DNA of 17,102 nucleotides from Verrucomicrobia subdivision 3 bacterium UBA7542 (lineage in GTDB: Bacteria; Verrucomicrobiota; Verrucomicrobiia; Limisphaerales; UBA11358), in contig DLMG01000087.1 of the NCBI GenBank assembly GCA_002479245.1, positions 1-17,102 of the forward strand, written 5' to 3'. Under the pieces are notes generated by a model. It did not search any database. It was not told the origin of the DNA and saw nothing but the letters and a program-made list of their open reading frames with translations. How positions within the stretch are numbered: the stretch's first letter is position 1; each line of letters opens with the position of its first letter. Below are positions 1 through 6,903 of the stretch, piece after piece. The position numbers and the translations under genes are program-made.

Positions 1-72
1 GAAGCGGACCGAACGCCAGTTCAGCCACAGCAACAAGCCCGCAAGGTTCAAAATGAAGTCAATCAGGGCCAT
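1..72 (-). CDS. Partial small membrane protein, N-terminus only
   Basis: The reverse strand from an ATG at 72 reads 24 uninterrupted codons to the window edge, beginning MALIDFILNLAGLLLWLNW and then RSVRF. A hydrophobic stretch (about residues 3-18) followed by Trp and Arg looks like an N-terminal transmembrane segment. The ORF is not closed, so length and family cannot be judged. It may be a small inner-membrane protein of unknown function. A run of degenerate heptamers sits just upstream of the ATG (81-108), and no strong Shine-Dalgarno is seen. It lies downstream of sucD in the same orientation but is separated from it by an inverted repeat (157-237), so co-transcription is uncertain. The call rests on the reading frame and the membrane-like composition only. 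Confidence 0.55.
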   Translation of the reverse strand, partial: MALIDFILNLAGLLLWLNWRSVRF

Positions 73-80
73 GAGAAACG

Positions 81-108
81 TGATGCGTATTACGTGTTGC
101 GTGTTTCG
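81..108. repeat. Degenerate heptamer tandem array 1
   Basis: Four consecutive 7-nt units fit TNNTNCG (TGATGCG, TATTACG, TGTTGCG, TGTTTCG). It resembles the short tandemly repeated repetitive sequences known between cyanobacterial genes. It lies directly upstream of the partial membrane-protein ORF. Confidence 0.6.
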
Positions 109-156
109 TCAAGCAGCGATCATCCGTTGCTCTTGAAGGGGCGTACTTCTGCTCCT

Positions 157-237
157 TCCTGGGAGCGCCGGCGTCTCGCCGGCTGTTGCCAGAGGCGGAT
201 TGATCCACTCGCCGGCGGGACGCCGGCGCTCCCAGGA
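157..237. repeat. Inverted pair of REP-like hairpins (pair 1)
   Basis: Two 27-nt arms (157-183 and 211-237) are reverse complements with one mismatch, separated by 27 nt. Each arm is itself a hairpin: GCCGGCG-TCT-CGCCGGC in the left arm and the complementary GCCGGCG-GGA-CGCCGGC in the right. Each hairpin is headed on its own strand by GGAG. The layout matches REP doublets (REPIN or BIME) of other bacteria, whose REP units carry a 5' GTAG or GGAG tetranucleotide. The pair lies 12 nt past the sucD stop and could also act as a transcription terminator or mRNA stabiliser. Confidence 0.8.
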
Positions 238-249
238 CCCGCCTCCCGC

Positions 250-1149
250 CTACATCATCTTCAACAATGTATCCGCCATTTCCGATGGCGTGGCGGCGAC
301 GCCGATGCCCGCTGCTTTGAATGCCGCGATTTTTGCCGCCGCCGTGCCTTCGCCGCCGCTGATGATGGCGCCCGCGTGGCCCATGCGGCGTCCGGGCGGC
401 GCCGTCGCCCCGGCGATGAATCCAGCCACCGGTTTTTTGCAATTTTTCTTGATCCACCGGGCAGCTTCTTCTTCGGCGCTGCCGCCAATCTCGCCGATGA
501 TAAGAATGCCGTGCGTGTCCGGATCGTCGTTGAACAACTTGATCACATCAAGATGCGAGAGCCCGGGAACCGGGTCGCCGCCGATGCCGATGCACGTGCT
601 TTGACCCGCGCCGCGAGTGGTGAGTTGCCAGACAGCCTCATAAGTCAGCGTGCCGCTGCGCGAAACGACGCCGACGTGCCCTTTTTTATGGATATAACCG
701 GGCGCGATGCCGATGCGGCAGCCACCGTGGGAATCCTTGCCTTTGCCGGGCGTGACGATGCCGGGACAATTCGGGCCGATGAGCCGCGTCGCGCGGCCTT
801 GCAATGCGCGCTTCACACGAATCATATCGCGCACGGGAATGCCTTCGGTGATGGCAACCACCAGTTCCAGACCGGCATCCGCGCCTTCCAGAATCGCGTC
901 GGCGGCAAAGGCTGCCGGAACAAAAACGGCGGAAGCCGTCGCGCCGGTCTGTTTCACCGCCTCGGCGACCGTGTCGAAAATGGGGACTCTCTTTCCGCCG
1001 TGCTCAAAGACCTGGCCGCCCTTGCCGGGGGTGACGCCGGCGACGACCTGTGAGCCGTAATCCATGGAGAGCTGTGCGTGCCGCGCGCCGAAGCTGCCGG
1101 TGATGCCCTGGACGAGGACCTTGGTGTCGGGTTGGACGAGAATGGACAT
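250..1149 (-). CDS. sucD: Succinyl-CoA synthetase (ADP-forming), alpha subunit
   Basis: Succinate-CoA ligase alpha subunit of the TCA cycle. With SucC it interconverts succinyl-CoA plus ADP/Pi and succinate plus ATP in the cytoplasm. The 299-aa product has the N-terminal CoA-binding fold ([14 protein letters not shown] near residue 15) and the conserved segment [10 protein letters not shown] near the C-terminus, whose His (about residue 258) is the phosphorylated catalytic residue of the family. Length is close to the usual ~290. The start [11 protein letters not shown] is chosen because the in-frame extension upstream ([14 protein letters not shown]) is only translation of a tandem heptamer array. 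Unusually, sucD is about 2 kb from sucC, with four other genes between, and the 64-nt gap before it suggests it may have its own promoter. Confidence 0.96.
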   Translation of the reverse strand: MSILVQPDTKVLVQGITGSFGARHAQLSMDYGSQVVAGVTPGKGGQVFEHGGKRVPIFDTVAEAVKQTGATASAVFVPAAFAADAILEGADAGLELVVAITEGIPVRDMIRVKRALQGRATRLIGPNCPGIVTPGKGKDSHGGCRIGIAPGYIHKKGHVGVVSRSGTLTYEAVWQLTTRGAGQSTCIGIGGDPVPGLSHLDVIKLFNDDPDTHGILIIGEIGGSAEEEAARWIKKNCKKPVAGFIAGATAPPGRRMGHAGAIISGGEGTAAAKIAAFKAAGIGVAATPSEMADTLLKMM

Positions 1150-1157
1150 GGGGAAAA

Positions 1158-1188
1158 TATACGATTTATGATTTACGATATACGATTT
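1158..1188. repeat. Degenerate heptamer tandem array 2
   Basis: Four head-to-tail 7-mers (TATACGA, TTTATGA, TTTACGA, TATACGA), fitting TWTAYGA, plus a partial unit lie 9 nt upstream of the sucD start. They are AT-rich and read through as an artificial N-terminal extension of SucD. Confidence 0.7.
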
Positions 1189-1213
1189 CAAAACAGTTCA
1201 TTTGTCGCTGGAT

Positions 1214-1714
1214 TTATCTCAAATTGAACAAATATAAAACCGCTGCCCAGCCGCTGGGCAGACAATCGGGTGTGCTTTGCAATTCTCGGCCATACTTTAC
1301 TGCCATTTTCAAAAAGAAATGCGCGTGGAAAAACGCTTCAAGAATCGGTCGCGTGTGATGAAGCCAGTCCAGATTATCCGAAATTTCAAATTTACGTTCC
1401 GTGCCGTCGGCCACAATTTTGCAAAACCATTGATTCATCGGACGGCCCGGCAACAGGTTTTGCAGGATATCACTGATTTCCCGCGTTGTCTGCTGAACGG
1501 AATAGACCTTGAAAGATTGGTGATAAAAGCGATAGAAACCATCCTCAAATCCCCAATGGCTTTCAACTTGCGCCAGCAATTCCTCCAGTTTTGGCAATTG
1601 CTGCTTGATATTTGAAAGCAATTGGCCCGCAAGCTTCTGTTGTTCGCGCAACTGGGCCGACGGATCCAATTCTGCGAACGCAAAACCTTGTCGTTTTGTT
1701 TCGTCCGAAGTCAT
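1214..1714 (-). CDS. Conserved-looking hypothetical protein, 166 aa
   Basis: No family is recognised. The product starts MTSDETKRQGFAFAELDPSA. It has a helical, Leu/Gln-rich segment at about residues 20-50 (REQQKLAGQLLSNIKQQLPK) and many aromatic residues in the middle (GFEDGFYRFYHQSFKVY). The ATG at 1714 is preferred over the upstream in-frame one because it overlaps the TGA of the preceding VOC gene as ATGA, the usual arrangement for translational coupling; the upstream extension lies inside that gene. There is no signal peptide or membrane segment. It is the last of the four genes inserted between sucC and sucD. A terminator-like hairpin lies in its final codons (1243-1261). It looks like a real coding gene because of the coupling and the protein-like composition. 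Confidence 0.7.
   Translation of the reverse strand: MTSDETKRQGFAFAELDPSAQLREQQKLAGQLLSNIKQQLPKLEELLAQVESHWGFEDGFYRFYHQSFKVYSVQQTTREISDILQNLLPGRPMNQWFCKIVADGTERKFEISDNLDWLHHTRPILEAFFHAHFFLKMAVKYGRELQSTPDCLPSGWAAVLYLFNLR
1243..1261 (-). terminator. Possible intragenic hairpin terminator or attenuator before sucD
   Basis: A perfect 8-bp stem (CTGCCCAG / CTGGGCAG) with a 3-nt loop is followed on the minus strand by CGGTTTTATATTTG. It sits within the last ten or so codons of the gene upstream of sucD. The T-run is interrupted, so termination would be leaky at best. Confidence 0.3.
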
Positions 1715-2079
1715 TTCGCCTTTCGTTTGTGGATGCAAATGGTGTTGCCGTCGGGGTCGTAAATAAACGCCATGTGGCAAACGGGCGTGGGAAACGGCTC
1801 TGCCCGGAACTTCACGCCGTTTGCGCGCAGATGCGCGATGGCCGCGTCAAAATCTTCCACCTCCAGAGCCACGGTGCAGCCGTCGGGGCTGGGGTTCCAG
1901 CCGGACATGCTGCCGATGGACAGCGCATAAGGCCCGAATTCATATTCCACCCATTTGGCGTCCGGGAGATCGGTGATGGTGGTGGGTTTCAGGCCCAGCA
2001 CACTCTCGTAAAACCGGCGCGCCCGGGCCATGTCGGTGACGGCGTAGCAGCAAAAGGCAATTTCGACGACTTTCAGCAT
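1711..2079 (-). CDS. VOC-superfamily protein (glyoxalase/bleomycin-resistance fold)
   Basis: The 122-aa product is a single vicinal-oxygen-chelate domain. The two beta-alpha-beta-beta-beta modules are visible as EIAFCCYAVTDMARARRFYE at the start and VALEVEDFDAAIAHLRANGV in the second half, ending in the typical FIYDPDGNTICIHKRK. This fold covers glyoxalase I, dioxygenases and antibiotic-binding proteins. The substrate cannot be read from sequence, and such short single-domain forms are often annotated only as VOC family. Its start lies 5 nt after the DUF4272 stop, and its TGA overlaps the ATG of the next gene, so it is part of a tight operon. No signal peptide; probably cytoplasmic. Confidence 0.9.
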   Translation of the reverse strand: MLKVVEIAFCCYAVTDMARARRFYESVLGLKPTTITDLPDAKWVEYEFGPYALSIGSMSGWNPSPDGCTVALEVEDFDAAIAHLRANGVKFRAEPFPTPVCHMAFIYDPDGNTICIHKRKAK

Positions 2080-2084
2080 AAAAA

Positions 2085-2852
2085 TTATGTATCAGTTGGC
2101 GTTTCATCCCAGCGATTGTCGGGAGCATAGCCACAAAGCCAATTCAAAGCGAAATGCCTTTCAAAGGCGATAGACCTGATTAATGACCATTCTTCATCGG
2201 TCAAATCACGATACGCTTTTCCAATGGCTGCAAAATCTTCATCAATGATTTCCAAAGAGTCTTTTTCATTCGCGGCTTTTGCGCTGAAGCGAACAATTTC
2301 ATCGTAACTTTTGAACTGTGGAAGCTCCGCTGGAAACGGGCGTTTCTCTTCGATAAGTTCTCGTGTGCGACTGCGCCATTGCCAAAGCTCGGCTAAAGAA
2401 CGGCTTTTTTCGATTGTTTTCTCATCAAGCAATTTTGCGCTGATAAAAAAATTAGAAATTTTTTCATGAGGGATTTGTTTCATCAAATCAGGTTTGGCTT
2501 GATGGTCGAAAGGAAGCATTTCTGGAATAATTCCCAATGCCCACATCAAGGTCATGACGGATTCCATTCTCCATGACGCGTTAACAATTTGTTGTTGAGT
2601 CAGGTCGAGGGGATGAGTTAAAAAAAACTTCACTTCTTTATCAGTCATGAATTCCCACAATCCCAATTTGCGCAAGCTGTCAGAAAGTCCGTCTGCCGCC
2701 TGCTGCATTTTTATTCTGAATTGCTGTTGATCTGATTCAGACCATTTTTCGTATGCCATTCTTAAAATCGGCGGCGTTGCGAGAGCTTGGACAACCTCAT
2801 ATTTAATAATGATTAGCTTGCGCGCAACTTCATCTGGTTCTGGACCGGCCAT
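2085..2852 (-). CDS. DUF4272 domain-containing protein
   Basis: The 255-aa product carries the features I associate with DUF4272: WRMESVMTLMWALGII at about residues 115-130, the ERHFALNWLCGY segment, and the C-terminal WDETPTDT. The molecular function of the family is unknown. The start MAGPEPDEVARK is chosen because it follows the previous stop by 5 nt and because the longer in-frame extension falls in the SucC-tail duplication. Base composition contrasts with its surroundings: 60-base rows inside it count about 30-38 % GC (2401-2460 and 2221-2280), against 65 % for a row in sucC (3541-3600). This suggests recent acquisition. It is the second gene of the insert between sucC and sucD. Confidence 0.85.
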   Translation of the reverse strand: MAGPEPDEVARKLIIIKYEVVQALATPPILRMAYEKWSESDQQQFRIKMQQAADGLSDSLRKLGLWEFMTDKEVKFFLTHPLDLTQQQIVNASWRMESVMTLMWALGIIPEMLPFDHQAKPDLMKQIPHEKISNFFISAKLLDEKTIEKSRSLAELWQWRSRTRELIEEKRPFPAELPQFKSYDEIVRFSAKAANEKDSLEIIDEDFAAIGKAYRDLTDEEWSLIRSIAFERHFALNWLCGYAPDNRWDETPTDT

Positions 2853-2857
2853 AACTT

Positions 2858-3196
2858 TTATTTCCCGACAGCCCTCACAACCTTCTGTGACGCGTCGGCC
2901 ATGGAATAACAACTGAACGCGCCGGAGTTTGTTTTCCCGGCTGCAAAACCCGGCACCCGTTTCAAAAGTTTCGCCGCCGACTGTTGCAGGCGATGCCGCA
3001 AACCGCGGCGGCCAGGCCGCCGGTCGGTGACCTCGCGCACCATCTGTTCGCGCAGGGCATCGCGTCGGCGTTTCGAATGCTCGTGTTGTTGGGCCAGTTC
3101 AATCATTTGCTTCTGCAATTCCACCAACCGACGATAAGGCTCAAGGTCGTCCCCGACCTTTTTCATCCCCGGATTTTTGTTTCTGCCCCGAGACAT
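2858..3196 (-). CDS. Small basic helical protein with a SucC-like C-terminal tail
   Basis: The 112-aa ORF starts at ATG 3196, five nt after the sucC stop, with AAGG a few bases upstream. Residues ~18-80 are highly charged and probably helical (YRRLVELQKQMIELAQQHEH, then many Arg/Lys). The final ~28 residues read AAGKTNSGAFSC then YSMADASQKVVRAVGK, a diverged copy of the SucC C-terminus ([16 protein letters not shown]). At DNA level 2868-2907 matches 3230-3269 at 34 of 40 positions. The ORF therefore looks like a fusion of an unrecognised basic segment and a duplicated sucC 3' end that kept its own stop. It may be a functional small protein or a recombination by-product; tight spacing to both neighbours favours translation. 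Confidence 0.55.
   Translation of the reverse strand: MSRGRNKNPGMKKVGDDLEPYRRLVELQKQMIELAQQHEHSKRRRDALREQMVREVTDRRPGRRGLRHRLQQSAAKLLKRVPGFAAGKTNSGAFSCYSMADASQKVVRAVGK
2868..2907. repeat. Duplicated 3' end of sucC (copy)
   Basis: This 40-nt segment matches 3230-3269 inside sucC at 34 of 40 positions, in the same orientation and the same codon phase. Similarity extends more weakly to the right with small deletions (encoded AAGK versus VAGKK). Confidence 0.8.
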
Positions 3197-3201
3197 GCGC
3201 C

Positions 3202-4425
3202 TTAATTCTTTAAAAACGTCTGTTTTCCCACAGCCTTCACCACTTTCTGCGCCGCATCGGCCATGGAATCGCCGGTGATGAGTTTCAGGCCGGATTCGGC
3301 CAGGGTTTTTTTGCCGGCAACGACGTTGTTGCCTTCCAGCCGGACAACGAGCGGCAATTTGAGGCCGGTTTCTTTCACCGCCGTGACGATGCCGGTGGCG
3401 ATGACGTTGCAATCCATGATGCCGCCGAAAATGTTCACCAGGATGCCCTTTACATTCGGGTCCTGCAGGATGATTTTGAACGCCGCCGTCACCTGTTCCT
3501 TGCTCGCGCCGCCACCCACGTCGAGGAAGTTCGCCGGCCGGCCGCCGAAATGCTGGATGATGTCCATCGTCGCCATCGCGAGCCCGGCGCCATTGACGAG
3601 GCAGGCGATGTTGCCATCGAGCTTGATGTAATTCAGGTTGAACTTGCTGGCCTCGGTTTCGAGCGGTGCTTCCTCGTTCAAATCGCGCATCGCCTGGATG
3701 TCGGCATGCCGGTAAAGCCCGTTGTCATCGAGTGAAATTTTCGCGTCCAGCGCCACGACGGTTTCCTTGCCGTCCGGCAGTTCGACCACGCACATCGGAT
3801 TGATTTCCACGAGCGACGCGTCGCATTCCCACCACGTGTTGAAAACGCCGGTGACGAATTTTGCGGCGGCGTTGAGCAAATCGCCCTTGAGACCAAGCGC
3901 GACGGCAATCTTGCGGGCCTGATACGGCATGATGCCCACGGCGGGATCAATCCATTCCTTGAAAATCTTCTCCGGCGTTTTGGCCGCGACCTCCTCGATG
4001 TCCATGCCGCCTTCCGTGCTGGCCATGACGAGCGGCCGGCCCACGGCGCGATCGAGCAGGACGGCCAGGTAAAATTCCCTTTTGATTTTCGCGCCGCTGG
4101 CAATGAGCAGCGTCTGCACGCGGCGTCCGTCCGGGCCGGTCTGTTTGGTGACGAGCACCTGGCCGAGCATGTTTTTGGCGTGCGACACCGCCTCATCCAC
4201 CGACGCGGCGACCTTCACACCGCCTTGAAAACCGGTCTTGAAAGTCCCTTTGCCGCGTCCGCCGGCATGGATTTGCGATTTGACGACCACGCGGGCACTG
4301 CCGCCGGCGGTGATTTTTTCCGCCGCGGCGCGGACTTCGTCGAGCGATTTGGCGGGGATTTCCAGCGGGACGGCGACGCCGTATTGGGCGAGCAATTGCT
4401 TGGCCTGATATTCGTGGATGTTCAT
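3202..4425 (-). CDS. sucC: Succinyl-CoA synthetase (ADP-forming), beta subunit
   Basis: Beta subunit of succinate-CoA ligase; it carries the ATP-grasp nucleotide site and pairs with SucD in the TCA cycle. The 407-aa product begins with the family signature [17 protein letters not shown], continues through the ATP-grasp part ([19 protein letters not shown]) and ends with the ligase domain ([27 protein letters not shown]). Length is slightly above the common ~390, mainly from a short C-terminal extension (KQTFLKN) after the conserved AVGK. No sucD follows directly: four accessory genes lie between. The next ORF starts 5 nt after the stop and ends in a copy of this gene's tail. About 200 nt of repeat-containing DNA lies upstream, up to the rluA stop, and should hold the promoter. 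Confidence 0.97.
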   Translation of the reverse strand: MNIHEYQAKQLLAQYGVAVPLEIPAKSLDEVRAAAEKITAGGSARVVVKSQIHAGGRGKGTFKTGFQGGVKVAASVDEAVSHAKNMLGQVLVTKQTGPDGRRVQTLLIASGAKIKREFYLAVLLDRAVGRPLVMASTEGGMDIEEVAAKTPEKIFKEWIDPAVGIMPYQARKIAVALGLKGDLLNAAAKFVTGVFNTWWECDASLVEINPMCVVELPDGKETVVALDAKISLDDNGLYRHADIQAMRDLNEEAPLETEASKFNLNYIKLDGNIACLVNGAGLAMATMDIIQHFGGRPANFLDVGGGASKEQVTAAFKIILQDPNVKGILVNIFGGIMDCNVIATGIVTAVKETGLKLPLVVRLEGNNVVAGKKTLAESGLKLITGDSMADAAQKVVKAVGKQTFLKN

Positions 4426-4466
4426 TTCAAAATTTAACCCGGCGCATTAAAAACGATTGCAACCGA

Positions 4467-4484
4467 AAATCAAACTTTTAACAC
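4467..4484. repeat. 18-nt motif shared with 8291-8308
   Basis: AAATCAAACTTTTAACAC occurs identically here and at 8291-8308 on the same strand, in two unrelated intergenic regions that both carry the dispersed repeat family. It is probably part of a larger mosaic repeat. Confidence 0.6.
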
Positions 4485-4494
4485 AAGCGAAGTG

Positions 4495-4522
4495 GTTGAG
4501 GGTTGAAAGTTGAGAGTTGAGG
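4495..4522. repeat. Degenerate heptamer tandem array 3
   Basis: Four tandem copies of GTTGARR (GTTGAGG, GTTGAAA, GTTGAGA, GTTGAGG) lie in the gap between the rluA stop and the sucC start. Confidence 0.7.
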
Positions 4523-4562
4523 GTGGGGTGTAGTGTCGGCGCTGTGCGTCGAGTTTGGCAAC

Positions 4563-4625
4563 GGCTCCAAATCCCAAACCCGGGACGCCAAACCAGGCCG
4601 GAGAAAAATGTCACTTTTCCAGGAC
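4563..4625. repeat. Dispersed intergenic repeat family, copy 1
   Basis: Contains GGCTCCAAATCCCAAA (from 4563) and the core AAACCAGGCCGGAGAAAAAT, followed by GTCACTTTTCCAGGA (core 4590-4625). Related copies are at 5767-5888, 6279-6308 and 8141-8263. It directly abuts the rluA stop codon. Confidence 0.65.
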
Positions 4626-4627
4626 TT

Positions 4628-5689
4628 TCACGGCTGGCTTTTTTGGAATCGGGTGGAACGCAAGGCGGCGTCGAGCTGGCGAAGGTCTTTGGGCAATTCG
4701 GCGGTCCAGGACATGCGCTTGCCGGGCTGTTCCGGGTGTTCGAGGCTGAGGACTTCGGCATGCAAGGCTTGACGCGGAAAATCAATGGGCGGCTTGGCGT
4801 GGTCCGGTCCGCGATAGGCCGGGTTATACGTGCGGTCGCCGATCAAGGGGAGTCCGGCGTGGGCAGCCTGGACGCGGATTTGATGTTTTCGACCGGTCTC
4901 CAGCCGTAGCCGCAATTTGGTGACGAAGCGTTTGCCGCCGGCGAGCGGATACTCCGCGATGACTTCGTAATGCGTGATGGCCTCGCGGGCTTCGGAGCCC
5001 GGGTCTTTGAGTTGCGTTTCAGAAAGCACGTGCTGGCGCAATTCGTCCCGGCTCAATTGCAGCCATTGCCGCCAGGTGCCGGTCGGCGTGCTCGGACGTC
5101 CTTCCACGAACGCCACATACTCCCGCTTCATGGAGTGCGCCTTTAATTGCTCGATGAGGTGGTGACGCGCGGCGGGGTTCGTGGCCATGCAAAAGACGCC
5201 GCTGGTATATTGGTCGAGGCGATGAACCGGCAAAGGTTGAAGCCGACGATAGGCGGCCGGCAATGACTTTCCGGCGACGCCGCGGTTCCGGGCTTTCAGT
5301 TTTCCCGCTAGGAAATCGGCGAGGATGCTGAGCGCGGAAAGAGTGCAGTTCGGCGCCGGCACGGAGATGAGGCCGGGACCCTTGTTGACGATGGCGACGG
5401 CGGAATCCAGGTAAAGCAACGAAACGCGCGGATGAATCTGCCAGCCGGGACCGCACGCCAGAGTGGTGGCCTGGCGATCGCGCAGTTCCAAGGTATCGCC
5501 CGGGTCCGTGATGGTTTGATGGGGTTTGCGGATGATGACGCCATTGACGCTTACCCGTCCCGCCACGATCCATTGTTTGGCTCGGCTCTTCGGCGTGTCG
5601 GGATGCTTCCGCAGCAACCAATCCAACAGGGGGCTGACCTTGGTCGTATCCATGGAATCAAAACCACAGATGATCTTGGTCCGTTTCAT
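4628..5689 (-). CDS. RluA-family RNA pseudouridine synthase with S4 domain
   Basis: Isomerises uridine to pseudouridine in structured RNA, probably rRNA. Residues ~17-65 form an S4 RNA-binding domain (SRAKQWIVAGRVSVNG). The catalytic domain follows, with motif PVHRLDQYTSGV, whose Asp (residue ~159) is the family nucleophile, and the downstream RKHQIRVQAAHAGLPLIGD motif. At 353 aa it has the normal length for RluC/RluD-like enzymes, but which uridine is modified cannot be told. The start is uncertain: ATG 5689 gives MKRTKIICGF, while ATG 5653 (MDTTKVSPLL) would remove only residues ahead of the S4 domain, and neither has a clear Shine-Dalgarno. It is the first gene of this minus-strand group, separated from sucC by a repeat-rich gap. 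Confidence 0.92.
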   Translation of the reverse strand: MKRTKIICGFDSMDTTKVSPLLDWLLRKHPDTPKSRAKQWIVAGRVSVNGVIIRKPHQTITDPGDTLELRDRQATTLACGPGWQIHPRVSLLYLDSAVAIVNKGPGLISVPAPNCTLSALSILADFLAGKLKARNRGVAGKSLPAAYRRLQPLPVHRLDQYTSGVFCMATNPAARHHLIEQLKAHSMKREYVAFVEGRPSTPTGTWRQWLQLSRDELRQHVLSETQLKDPGSEAREAITHYEVIAEYPLAGGKRFVTKLRLRLETGRKHQIRVQAAHAGLPLIGDRTYNPAYRGPDHAKPPIDFPRQALHAEVLSLEHPEQPGKRMSWTAELPKDLRQLDAALRSTRFQKSQP

Positions 5690-5766
5690 TTTGGTTGGGT
5701 GATTTATTTCTTCAAATTCTCAGTGATGGCGGCGAACTATTCAAGGGCGGCGTTGAGTTCGGCCAC

Positions 5767-5888
5767 GGCTCCAAATTCAAGACCTTCAACCCTCCACTCC
5801 TTGTCGCACCGAAATCACATGAAGGCGGATCAACCCTCAACTATTCCTCAAAACCAGGCCGGGGAGAAAGGTGTCAACACTCAGGACC
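5767..5888. repeat. Dispersed intergenic repeat family, copy 2
   Basis: GGCTCCAAATTCAAGACC opens the copy, and AAACCAGGCCGGGGAGAAAG then GTGTCAACACTCAGGA closes it. A minus-strand copy of the GATCCGCCTTCAT repeat (5801-5830) is nested in the middle. The same building blocks recur at 8141-8263. Confidence 0.65.
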
Positions 5889-6013
5889 CTTTCATGGCCG
5901 AAAAGCCAAAGGCTAAAGTGTTTTTCAGCCTTCAGCCTTCCCTGCCCACCGTAGCTTTGGCGAAGGCGGGAGCCTTTGCTGTTATTCATTCTCCTTCTCG
6001 CCGCGCGGCCGGC

Positions 6014-6067
6014 TCACGGCAACAGCAGGGCGCCGGTTCTCAGCAGGAGATTTTTGATGAGTTTCAT
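6014..6067 (-). pseudogene. Orphan signal-peptide-like start, 17 codons
   Basis: From ATG 6067 the minus strand reads MKLIKNLLLRTGALLLP and then a stop. This is a basic start plus hydrophobic run like the beginning of an exported protein, with nothing protein-like after it. It may be the stump of a lost secreted-protein gene or a chance ORF. No Shine-Dalgarno is visible. Confidence 0.25.
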
Positions 6068-6278
6068 GGGATCTGGTTTGTGGTCTGGTTAATGAACGAG
6101 TGTGGACAGGCAATGAGCCTGTCGTAAATTGATAAATTAGGCTAACTCTTGACTTCCGCAGCCAGTTGTCAAGCTAATTTCAGAGGCGTGAAAGCGGATA
6201 AAGATGGAAGCCTCAGCGAAGGAGGATTGGCGGCGATGGATTTCCTATCTCCGACCTTCTATCTTCCAGCTTCGATCT

Positions 6279-6308
6279 TGGGCCGGGGAAAATGTAACTT
6301 TTCCAGGA
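6279..6308. repeat. Dispersed intergenic repeat family, copy 3 (core)
   Basis: The core GGCCGGGGAAAATGTAACTT followed by TTCCAGGA closely matches copy 1 (4597-4624). Only the core part is clearly preserved here. Confidence 0.6.
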
Positions 6309-6381
6309 TGGACACGGGTTTAAACTTGTCGGCACCGGCATAAAACGGCCGGAAAAAGACCGGCTGGCTGCCGGGAATGGT

Positions 6382-6876
6382 TTAAAGGCAGGGCGCGGCC
6401 GGCGTGGCCATCCGGAGAATCAAGTCGTTCAGTTCCTGCATGCGCGGCGGTTTGCCGACCACGGCGTCCACGTCCGGAGTGATTCCTCCTTCATTGCTCA
6501 TGATCGTGCCCCAGCCGGTCATCATGATGACGGGCGTGTTGGGGGATTCGGCCTTGATCGTCCGGGCCACACACTGGCCATCAATATCCGGCATGCCCAA
6601 ATCGGTGATGACCACTTCGTAAGGCTGGTGTTTCAGCGCGGCGGTGCGGAACAATTCCAGCCCGTGTTTTCCGCCGGAGGCAACCACCACCCGATGATTG
6701 AATTGCGTGAAACAATCATTCAGAAATTCCCGGACCCCCGCGTCATCATCAATGCACAGGATGTAAAGGGAGCGCTGCTGTTTGAGTTGGGGCAGGGGGC
6801 CACGGACGGGAGCACTATCGATCTCGATGGCGTCGTCGTGGCGTTGCGTCATGTCATATATGGAAGACCCATTCAT
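6382..6876 (-). CDS. Stand-alone response-regulator receiver protein
   Basis: A single CheY-like receiver domain (about residues 36-160) with no output domain in 164 aa. Key residues are all present: acidic triad Asp43-Asp45 in LCIDDDAGV, phosphoacceptor Asp92 in VITDLGMPDIDG, Thr120 in IMMTGWG and Lys142 in VVGKPPR. It should therefore be phosphorylated by a histidine kinase encoded elsewhere and act through protein contacts, for example in a phosphorelay. The first ~35 residues are a polar, unstructured-looking extension; a second in-frame Met at residue 9 (6852) is an alternative start. No kinase gene is nearby. A weak hairpin (GCCGG / CCGGC with a T-rich loop and following T-run) lies just after the stop. 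The next gene upstream on the same strand ends 27 nt before its start. Confidence 0.93.
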   Translation of the reverse strand: MNGSSIYDMTQRHDDAIEIDSAPVRGPLPQLKQQRSLYILCIDDDAGVREFLNDCFTQFNHRVVVASGGKHGLELFRTAALKHQPYEVVITDLGMPDIDGQCVARTIKAESPNTPVIMMTGWGTIMSNEGGITPDVDAVVGKPPRMQELNDLILRMATPAAPCL

Positions 6877-6903
6877 ATTAAAACCGGTTTTGTTGATTCG
6901 TGA

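Larger units (their letters stand above)
5690..6381. other. Gene-poor stretch with dispersed repeats
   Basis: No convincing gene is seen over ~690 nt between the rluA start and the receiver-protein stop. It holds copies 2 and 3 of the dispersed repeat family, a copy of the CCGCCTTCAT-type repeat (5801-5830, minus strand), and an orphan 17-codon signal-like start (6014-6067, minus). Plus-strand frames open across this interval have no recognisable protein features and run through the repeats. Confidence 0.6.

Noticed and set aside
94..1053. Long plus-strand ORF of 319 codons opposite sucD
   Set aside because: It is the antisense shadow of a clear sucD gene; composition is Arg/Ala/Gly/Asp-rich and no domain is visible.
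5432..6127. 231-codon plus-strand ORF from inside rluA into the repeat region
   Set aside because: It starts antisense to rluA and runs through two dispersed repeat copies without any recognisable protein pattern.
6190..6225. EF-hand-like string ADKDGSLSEGGL in a plus-strand frame
   Set aside because: The first calcium ligand is Lys rather than Asp, the surrounding frame is not protein-like, and the segment lies beside the dispersed repeat family. Probably coincidence.
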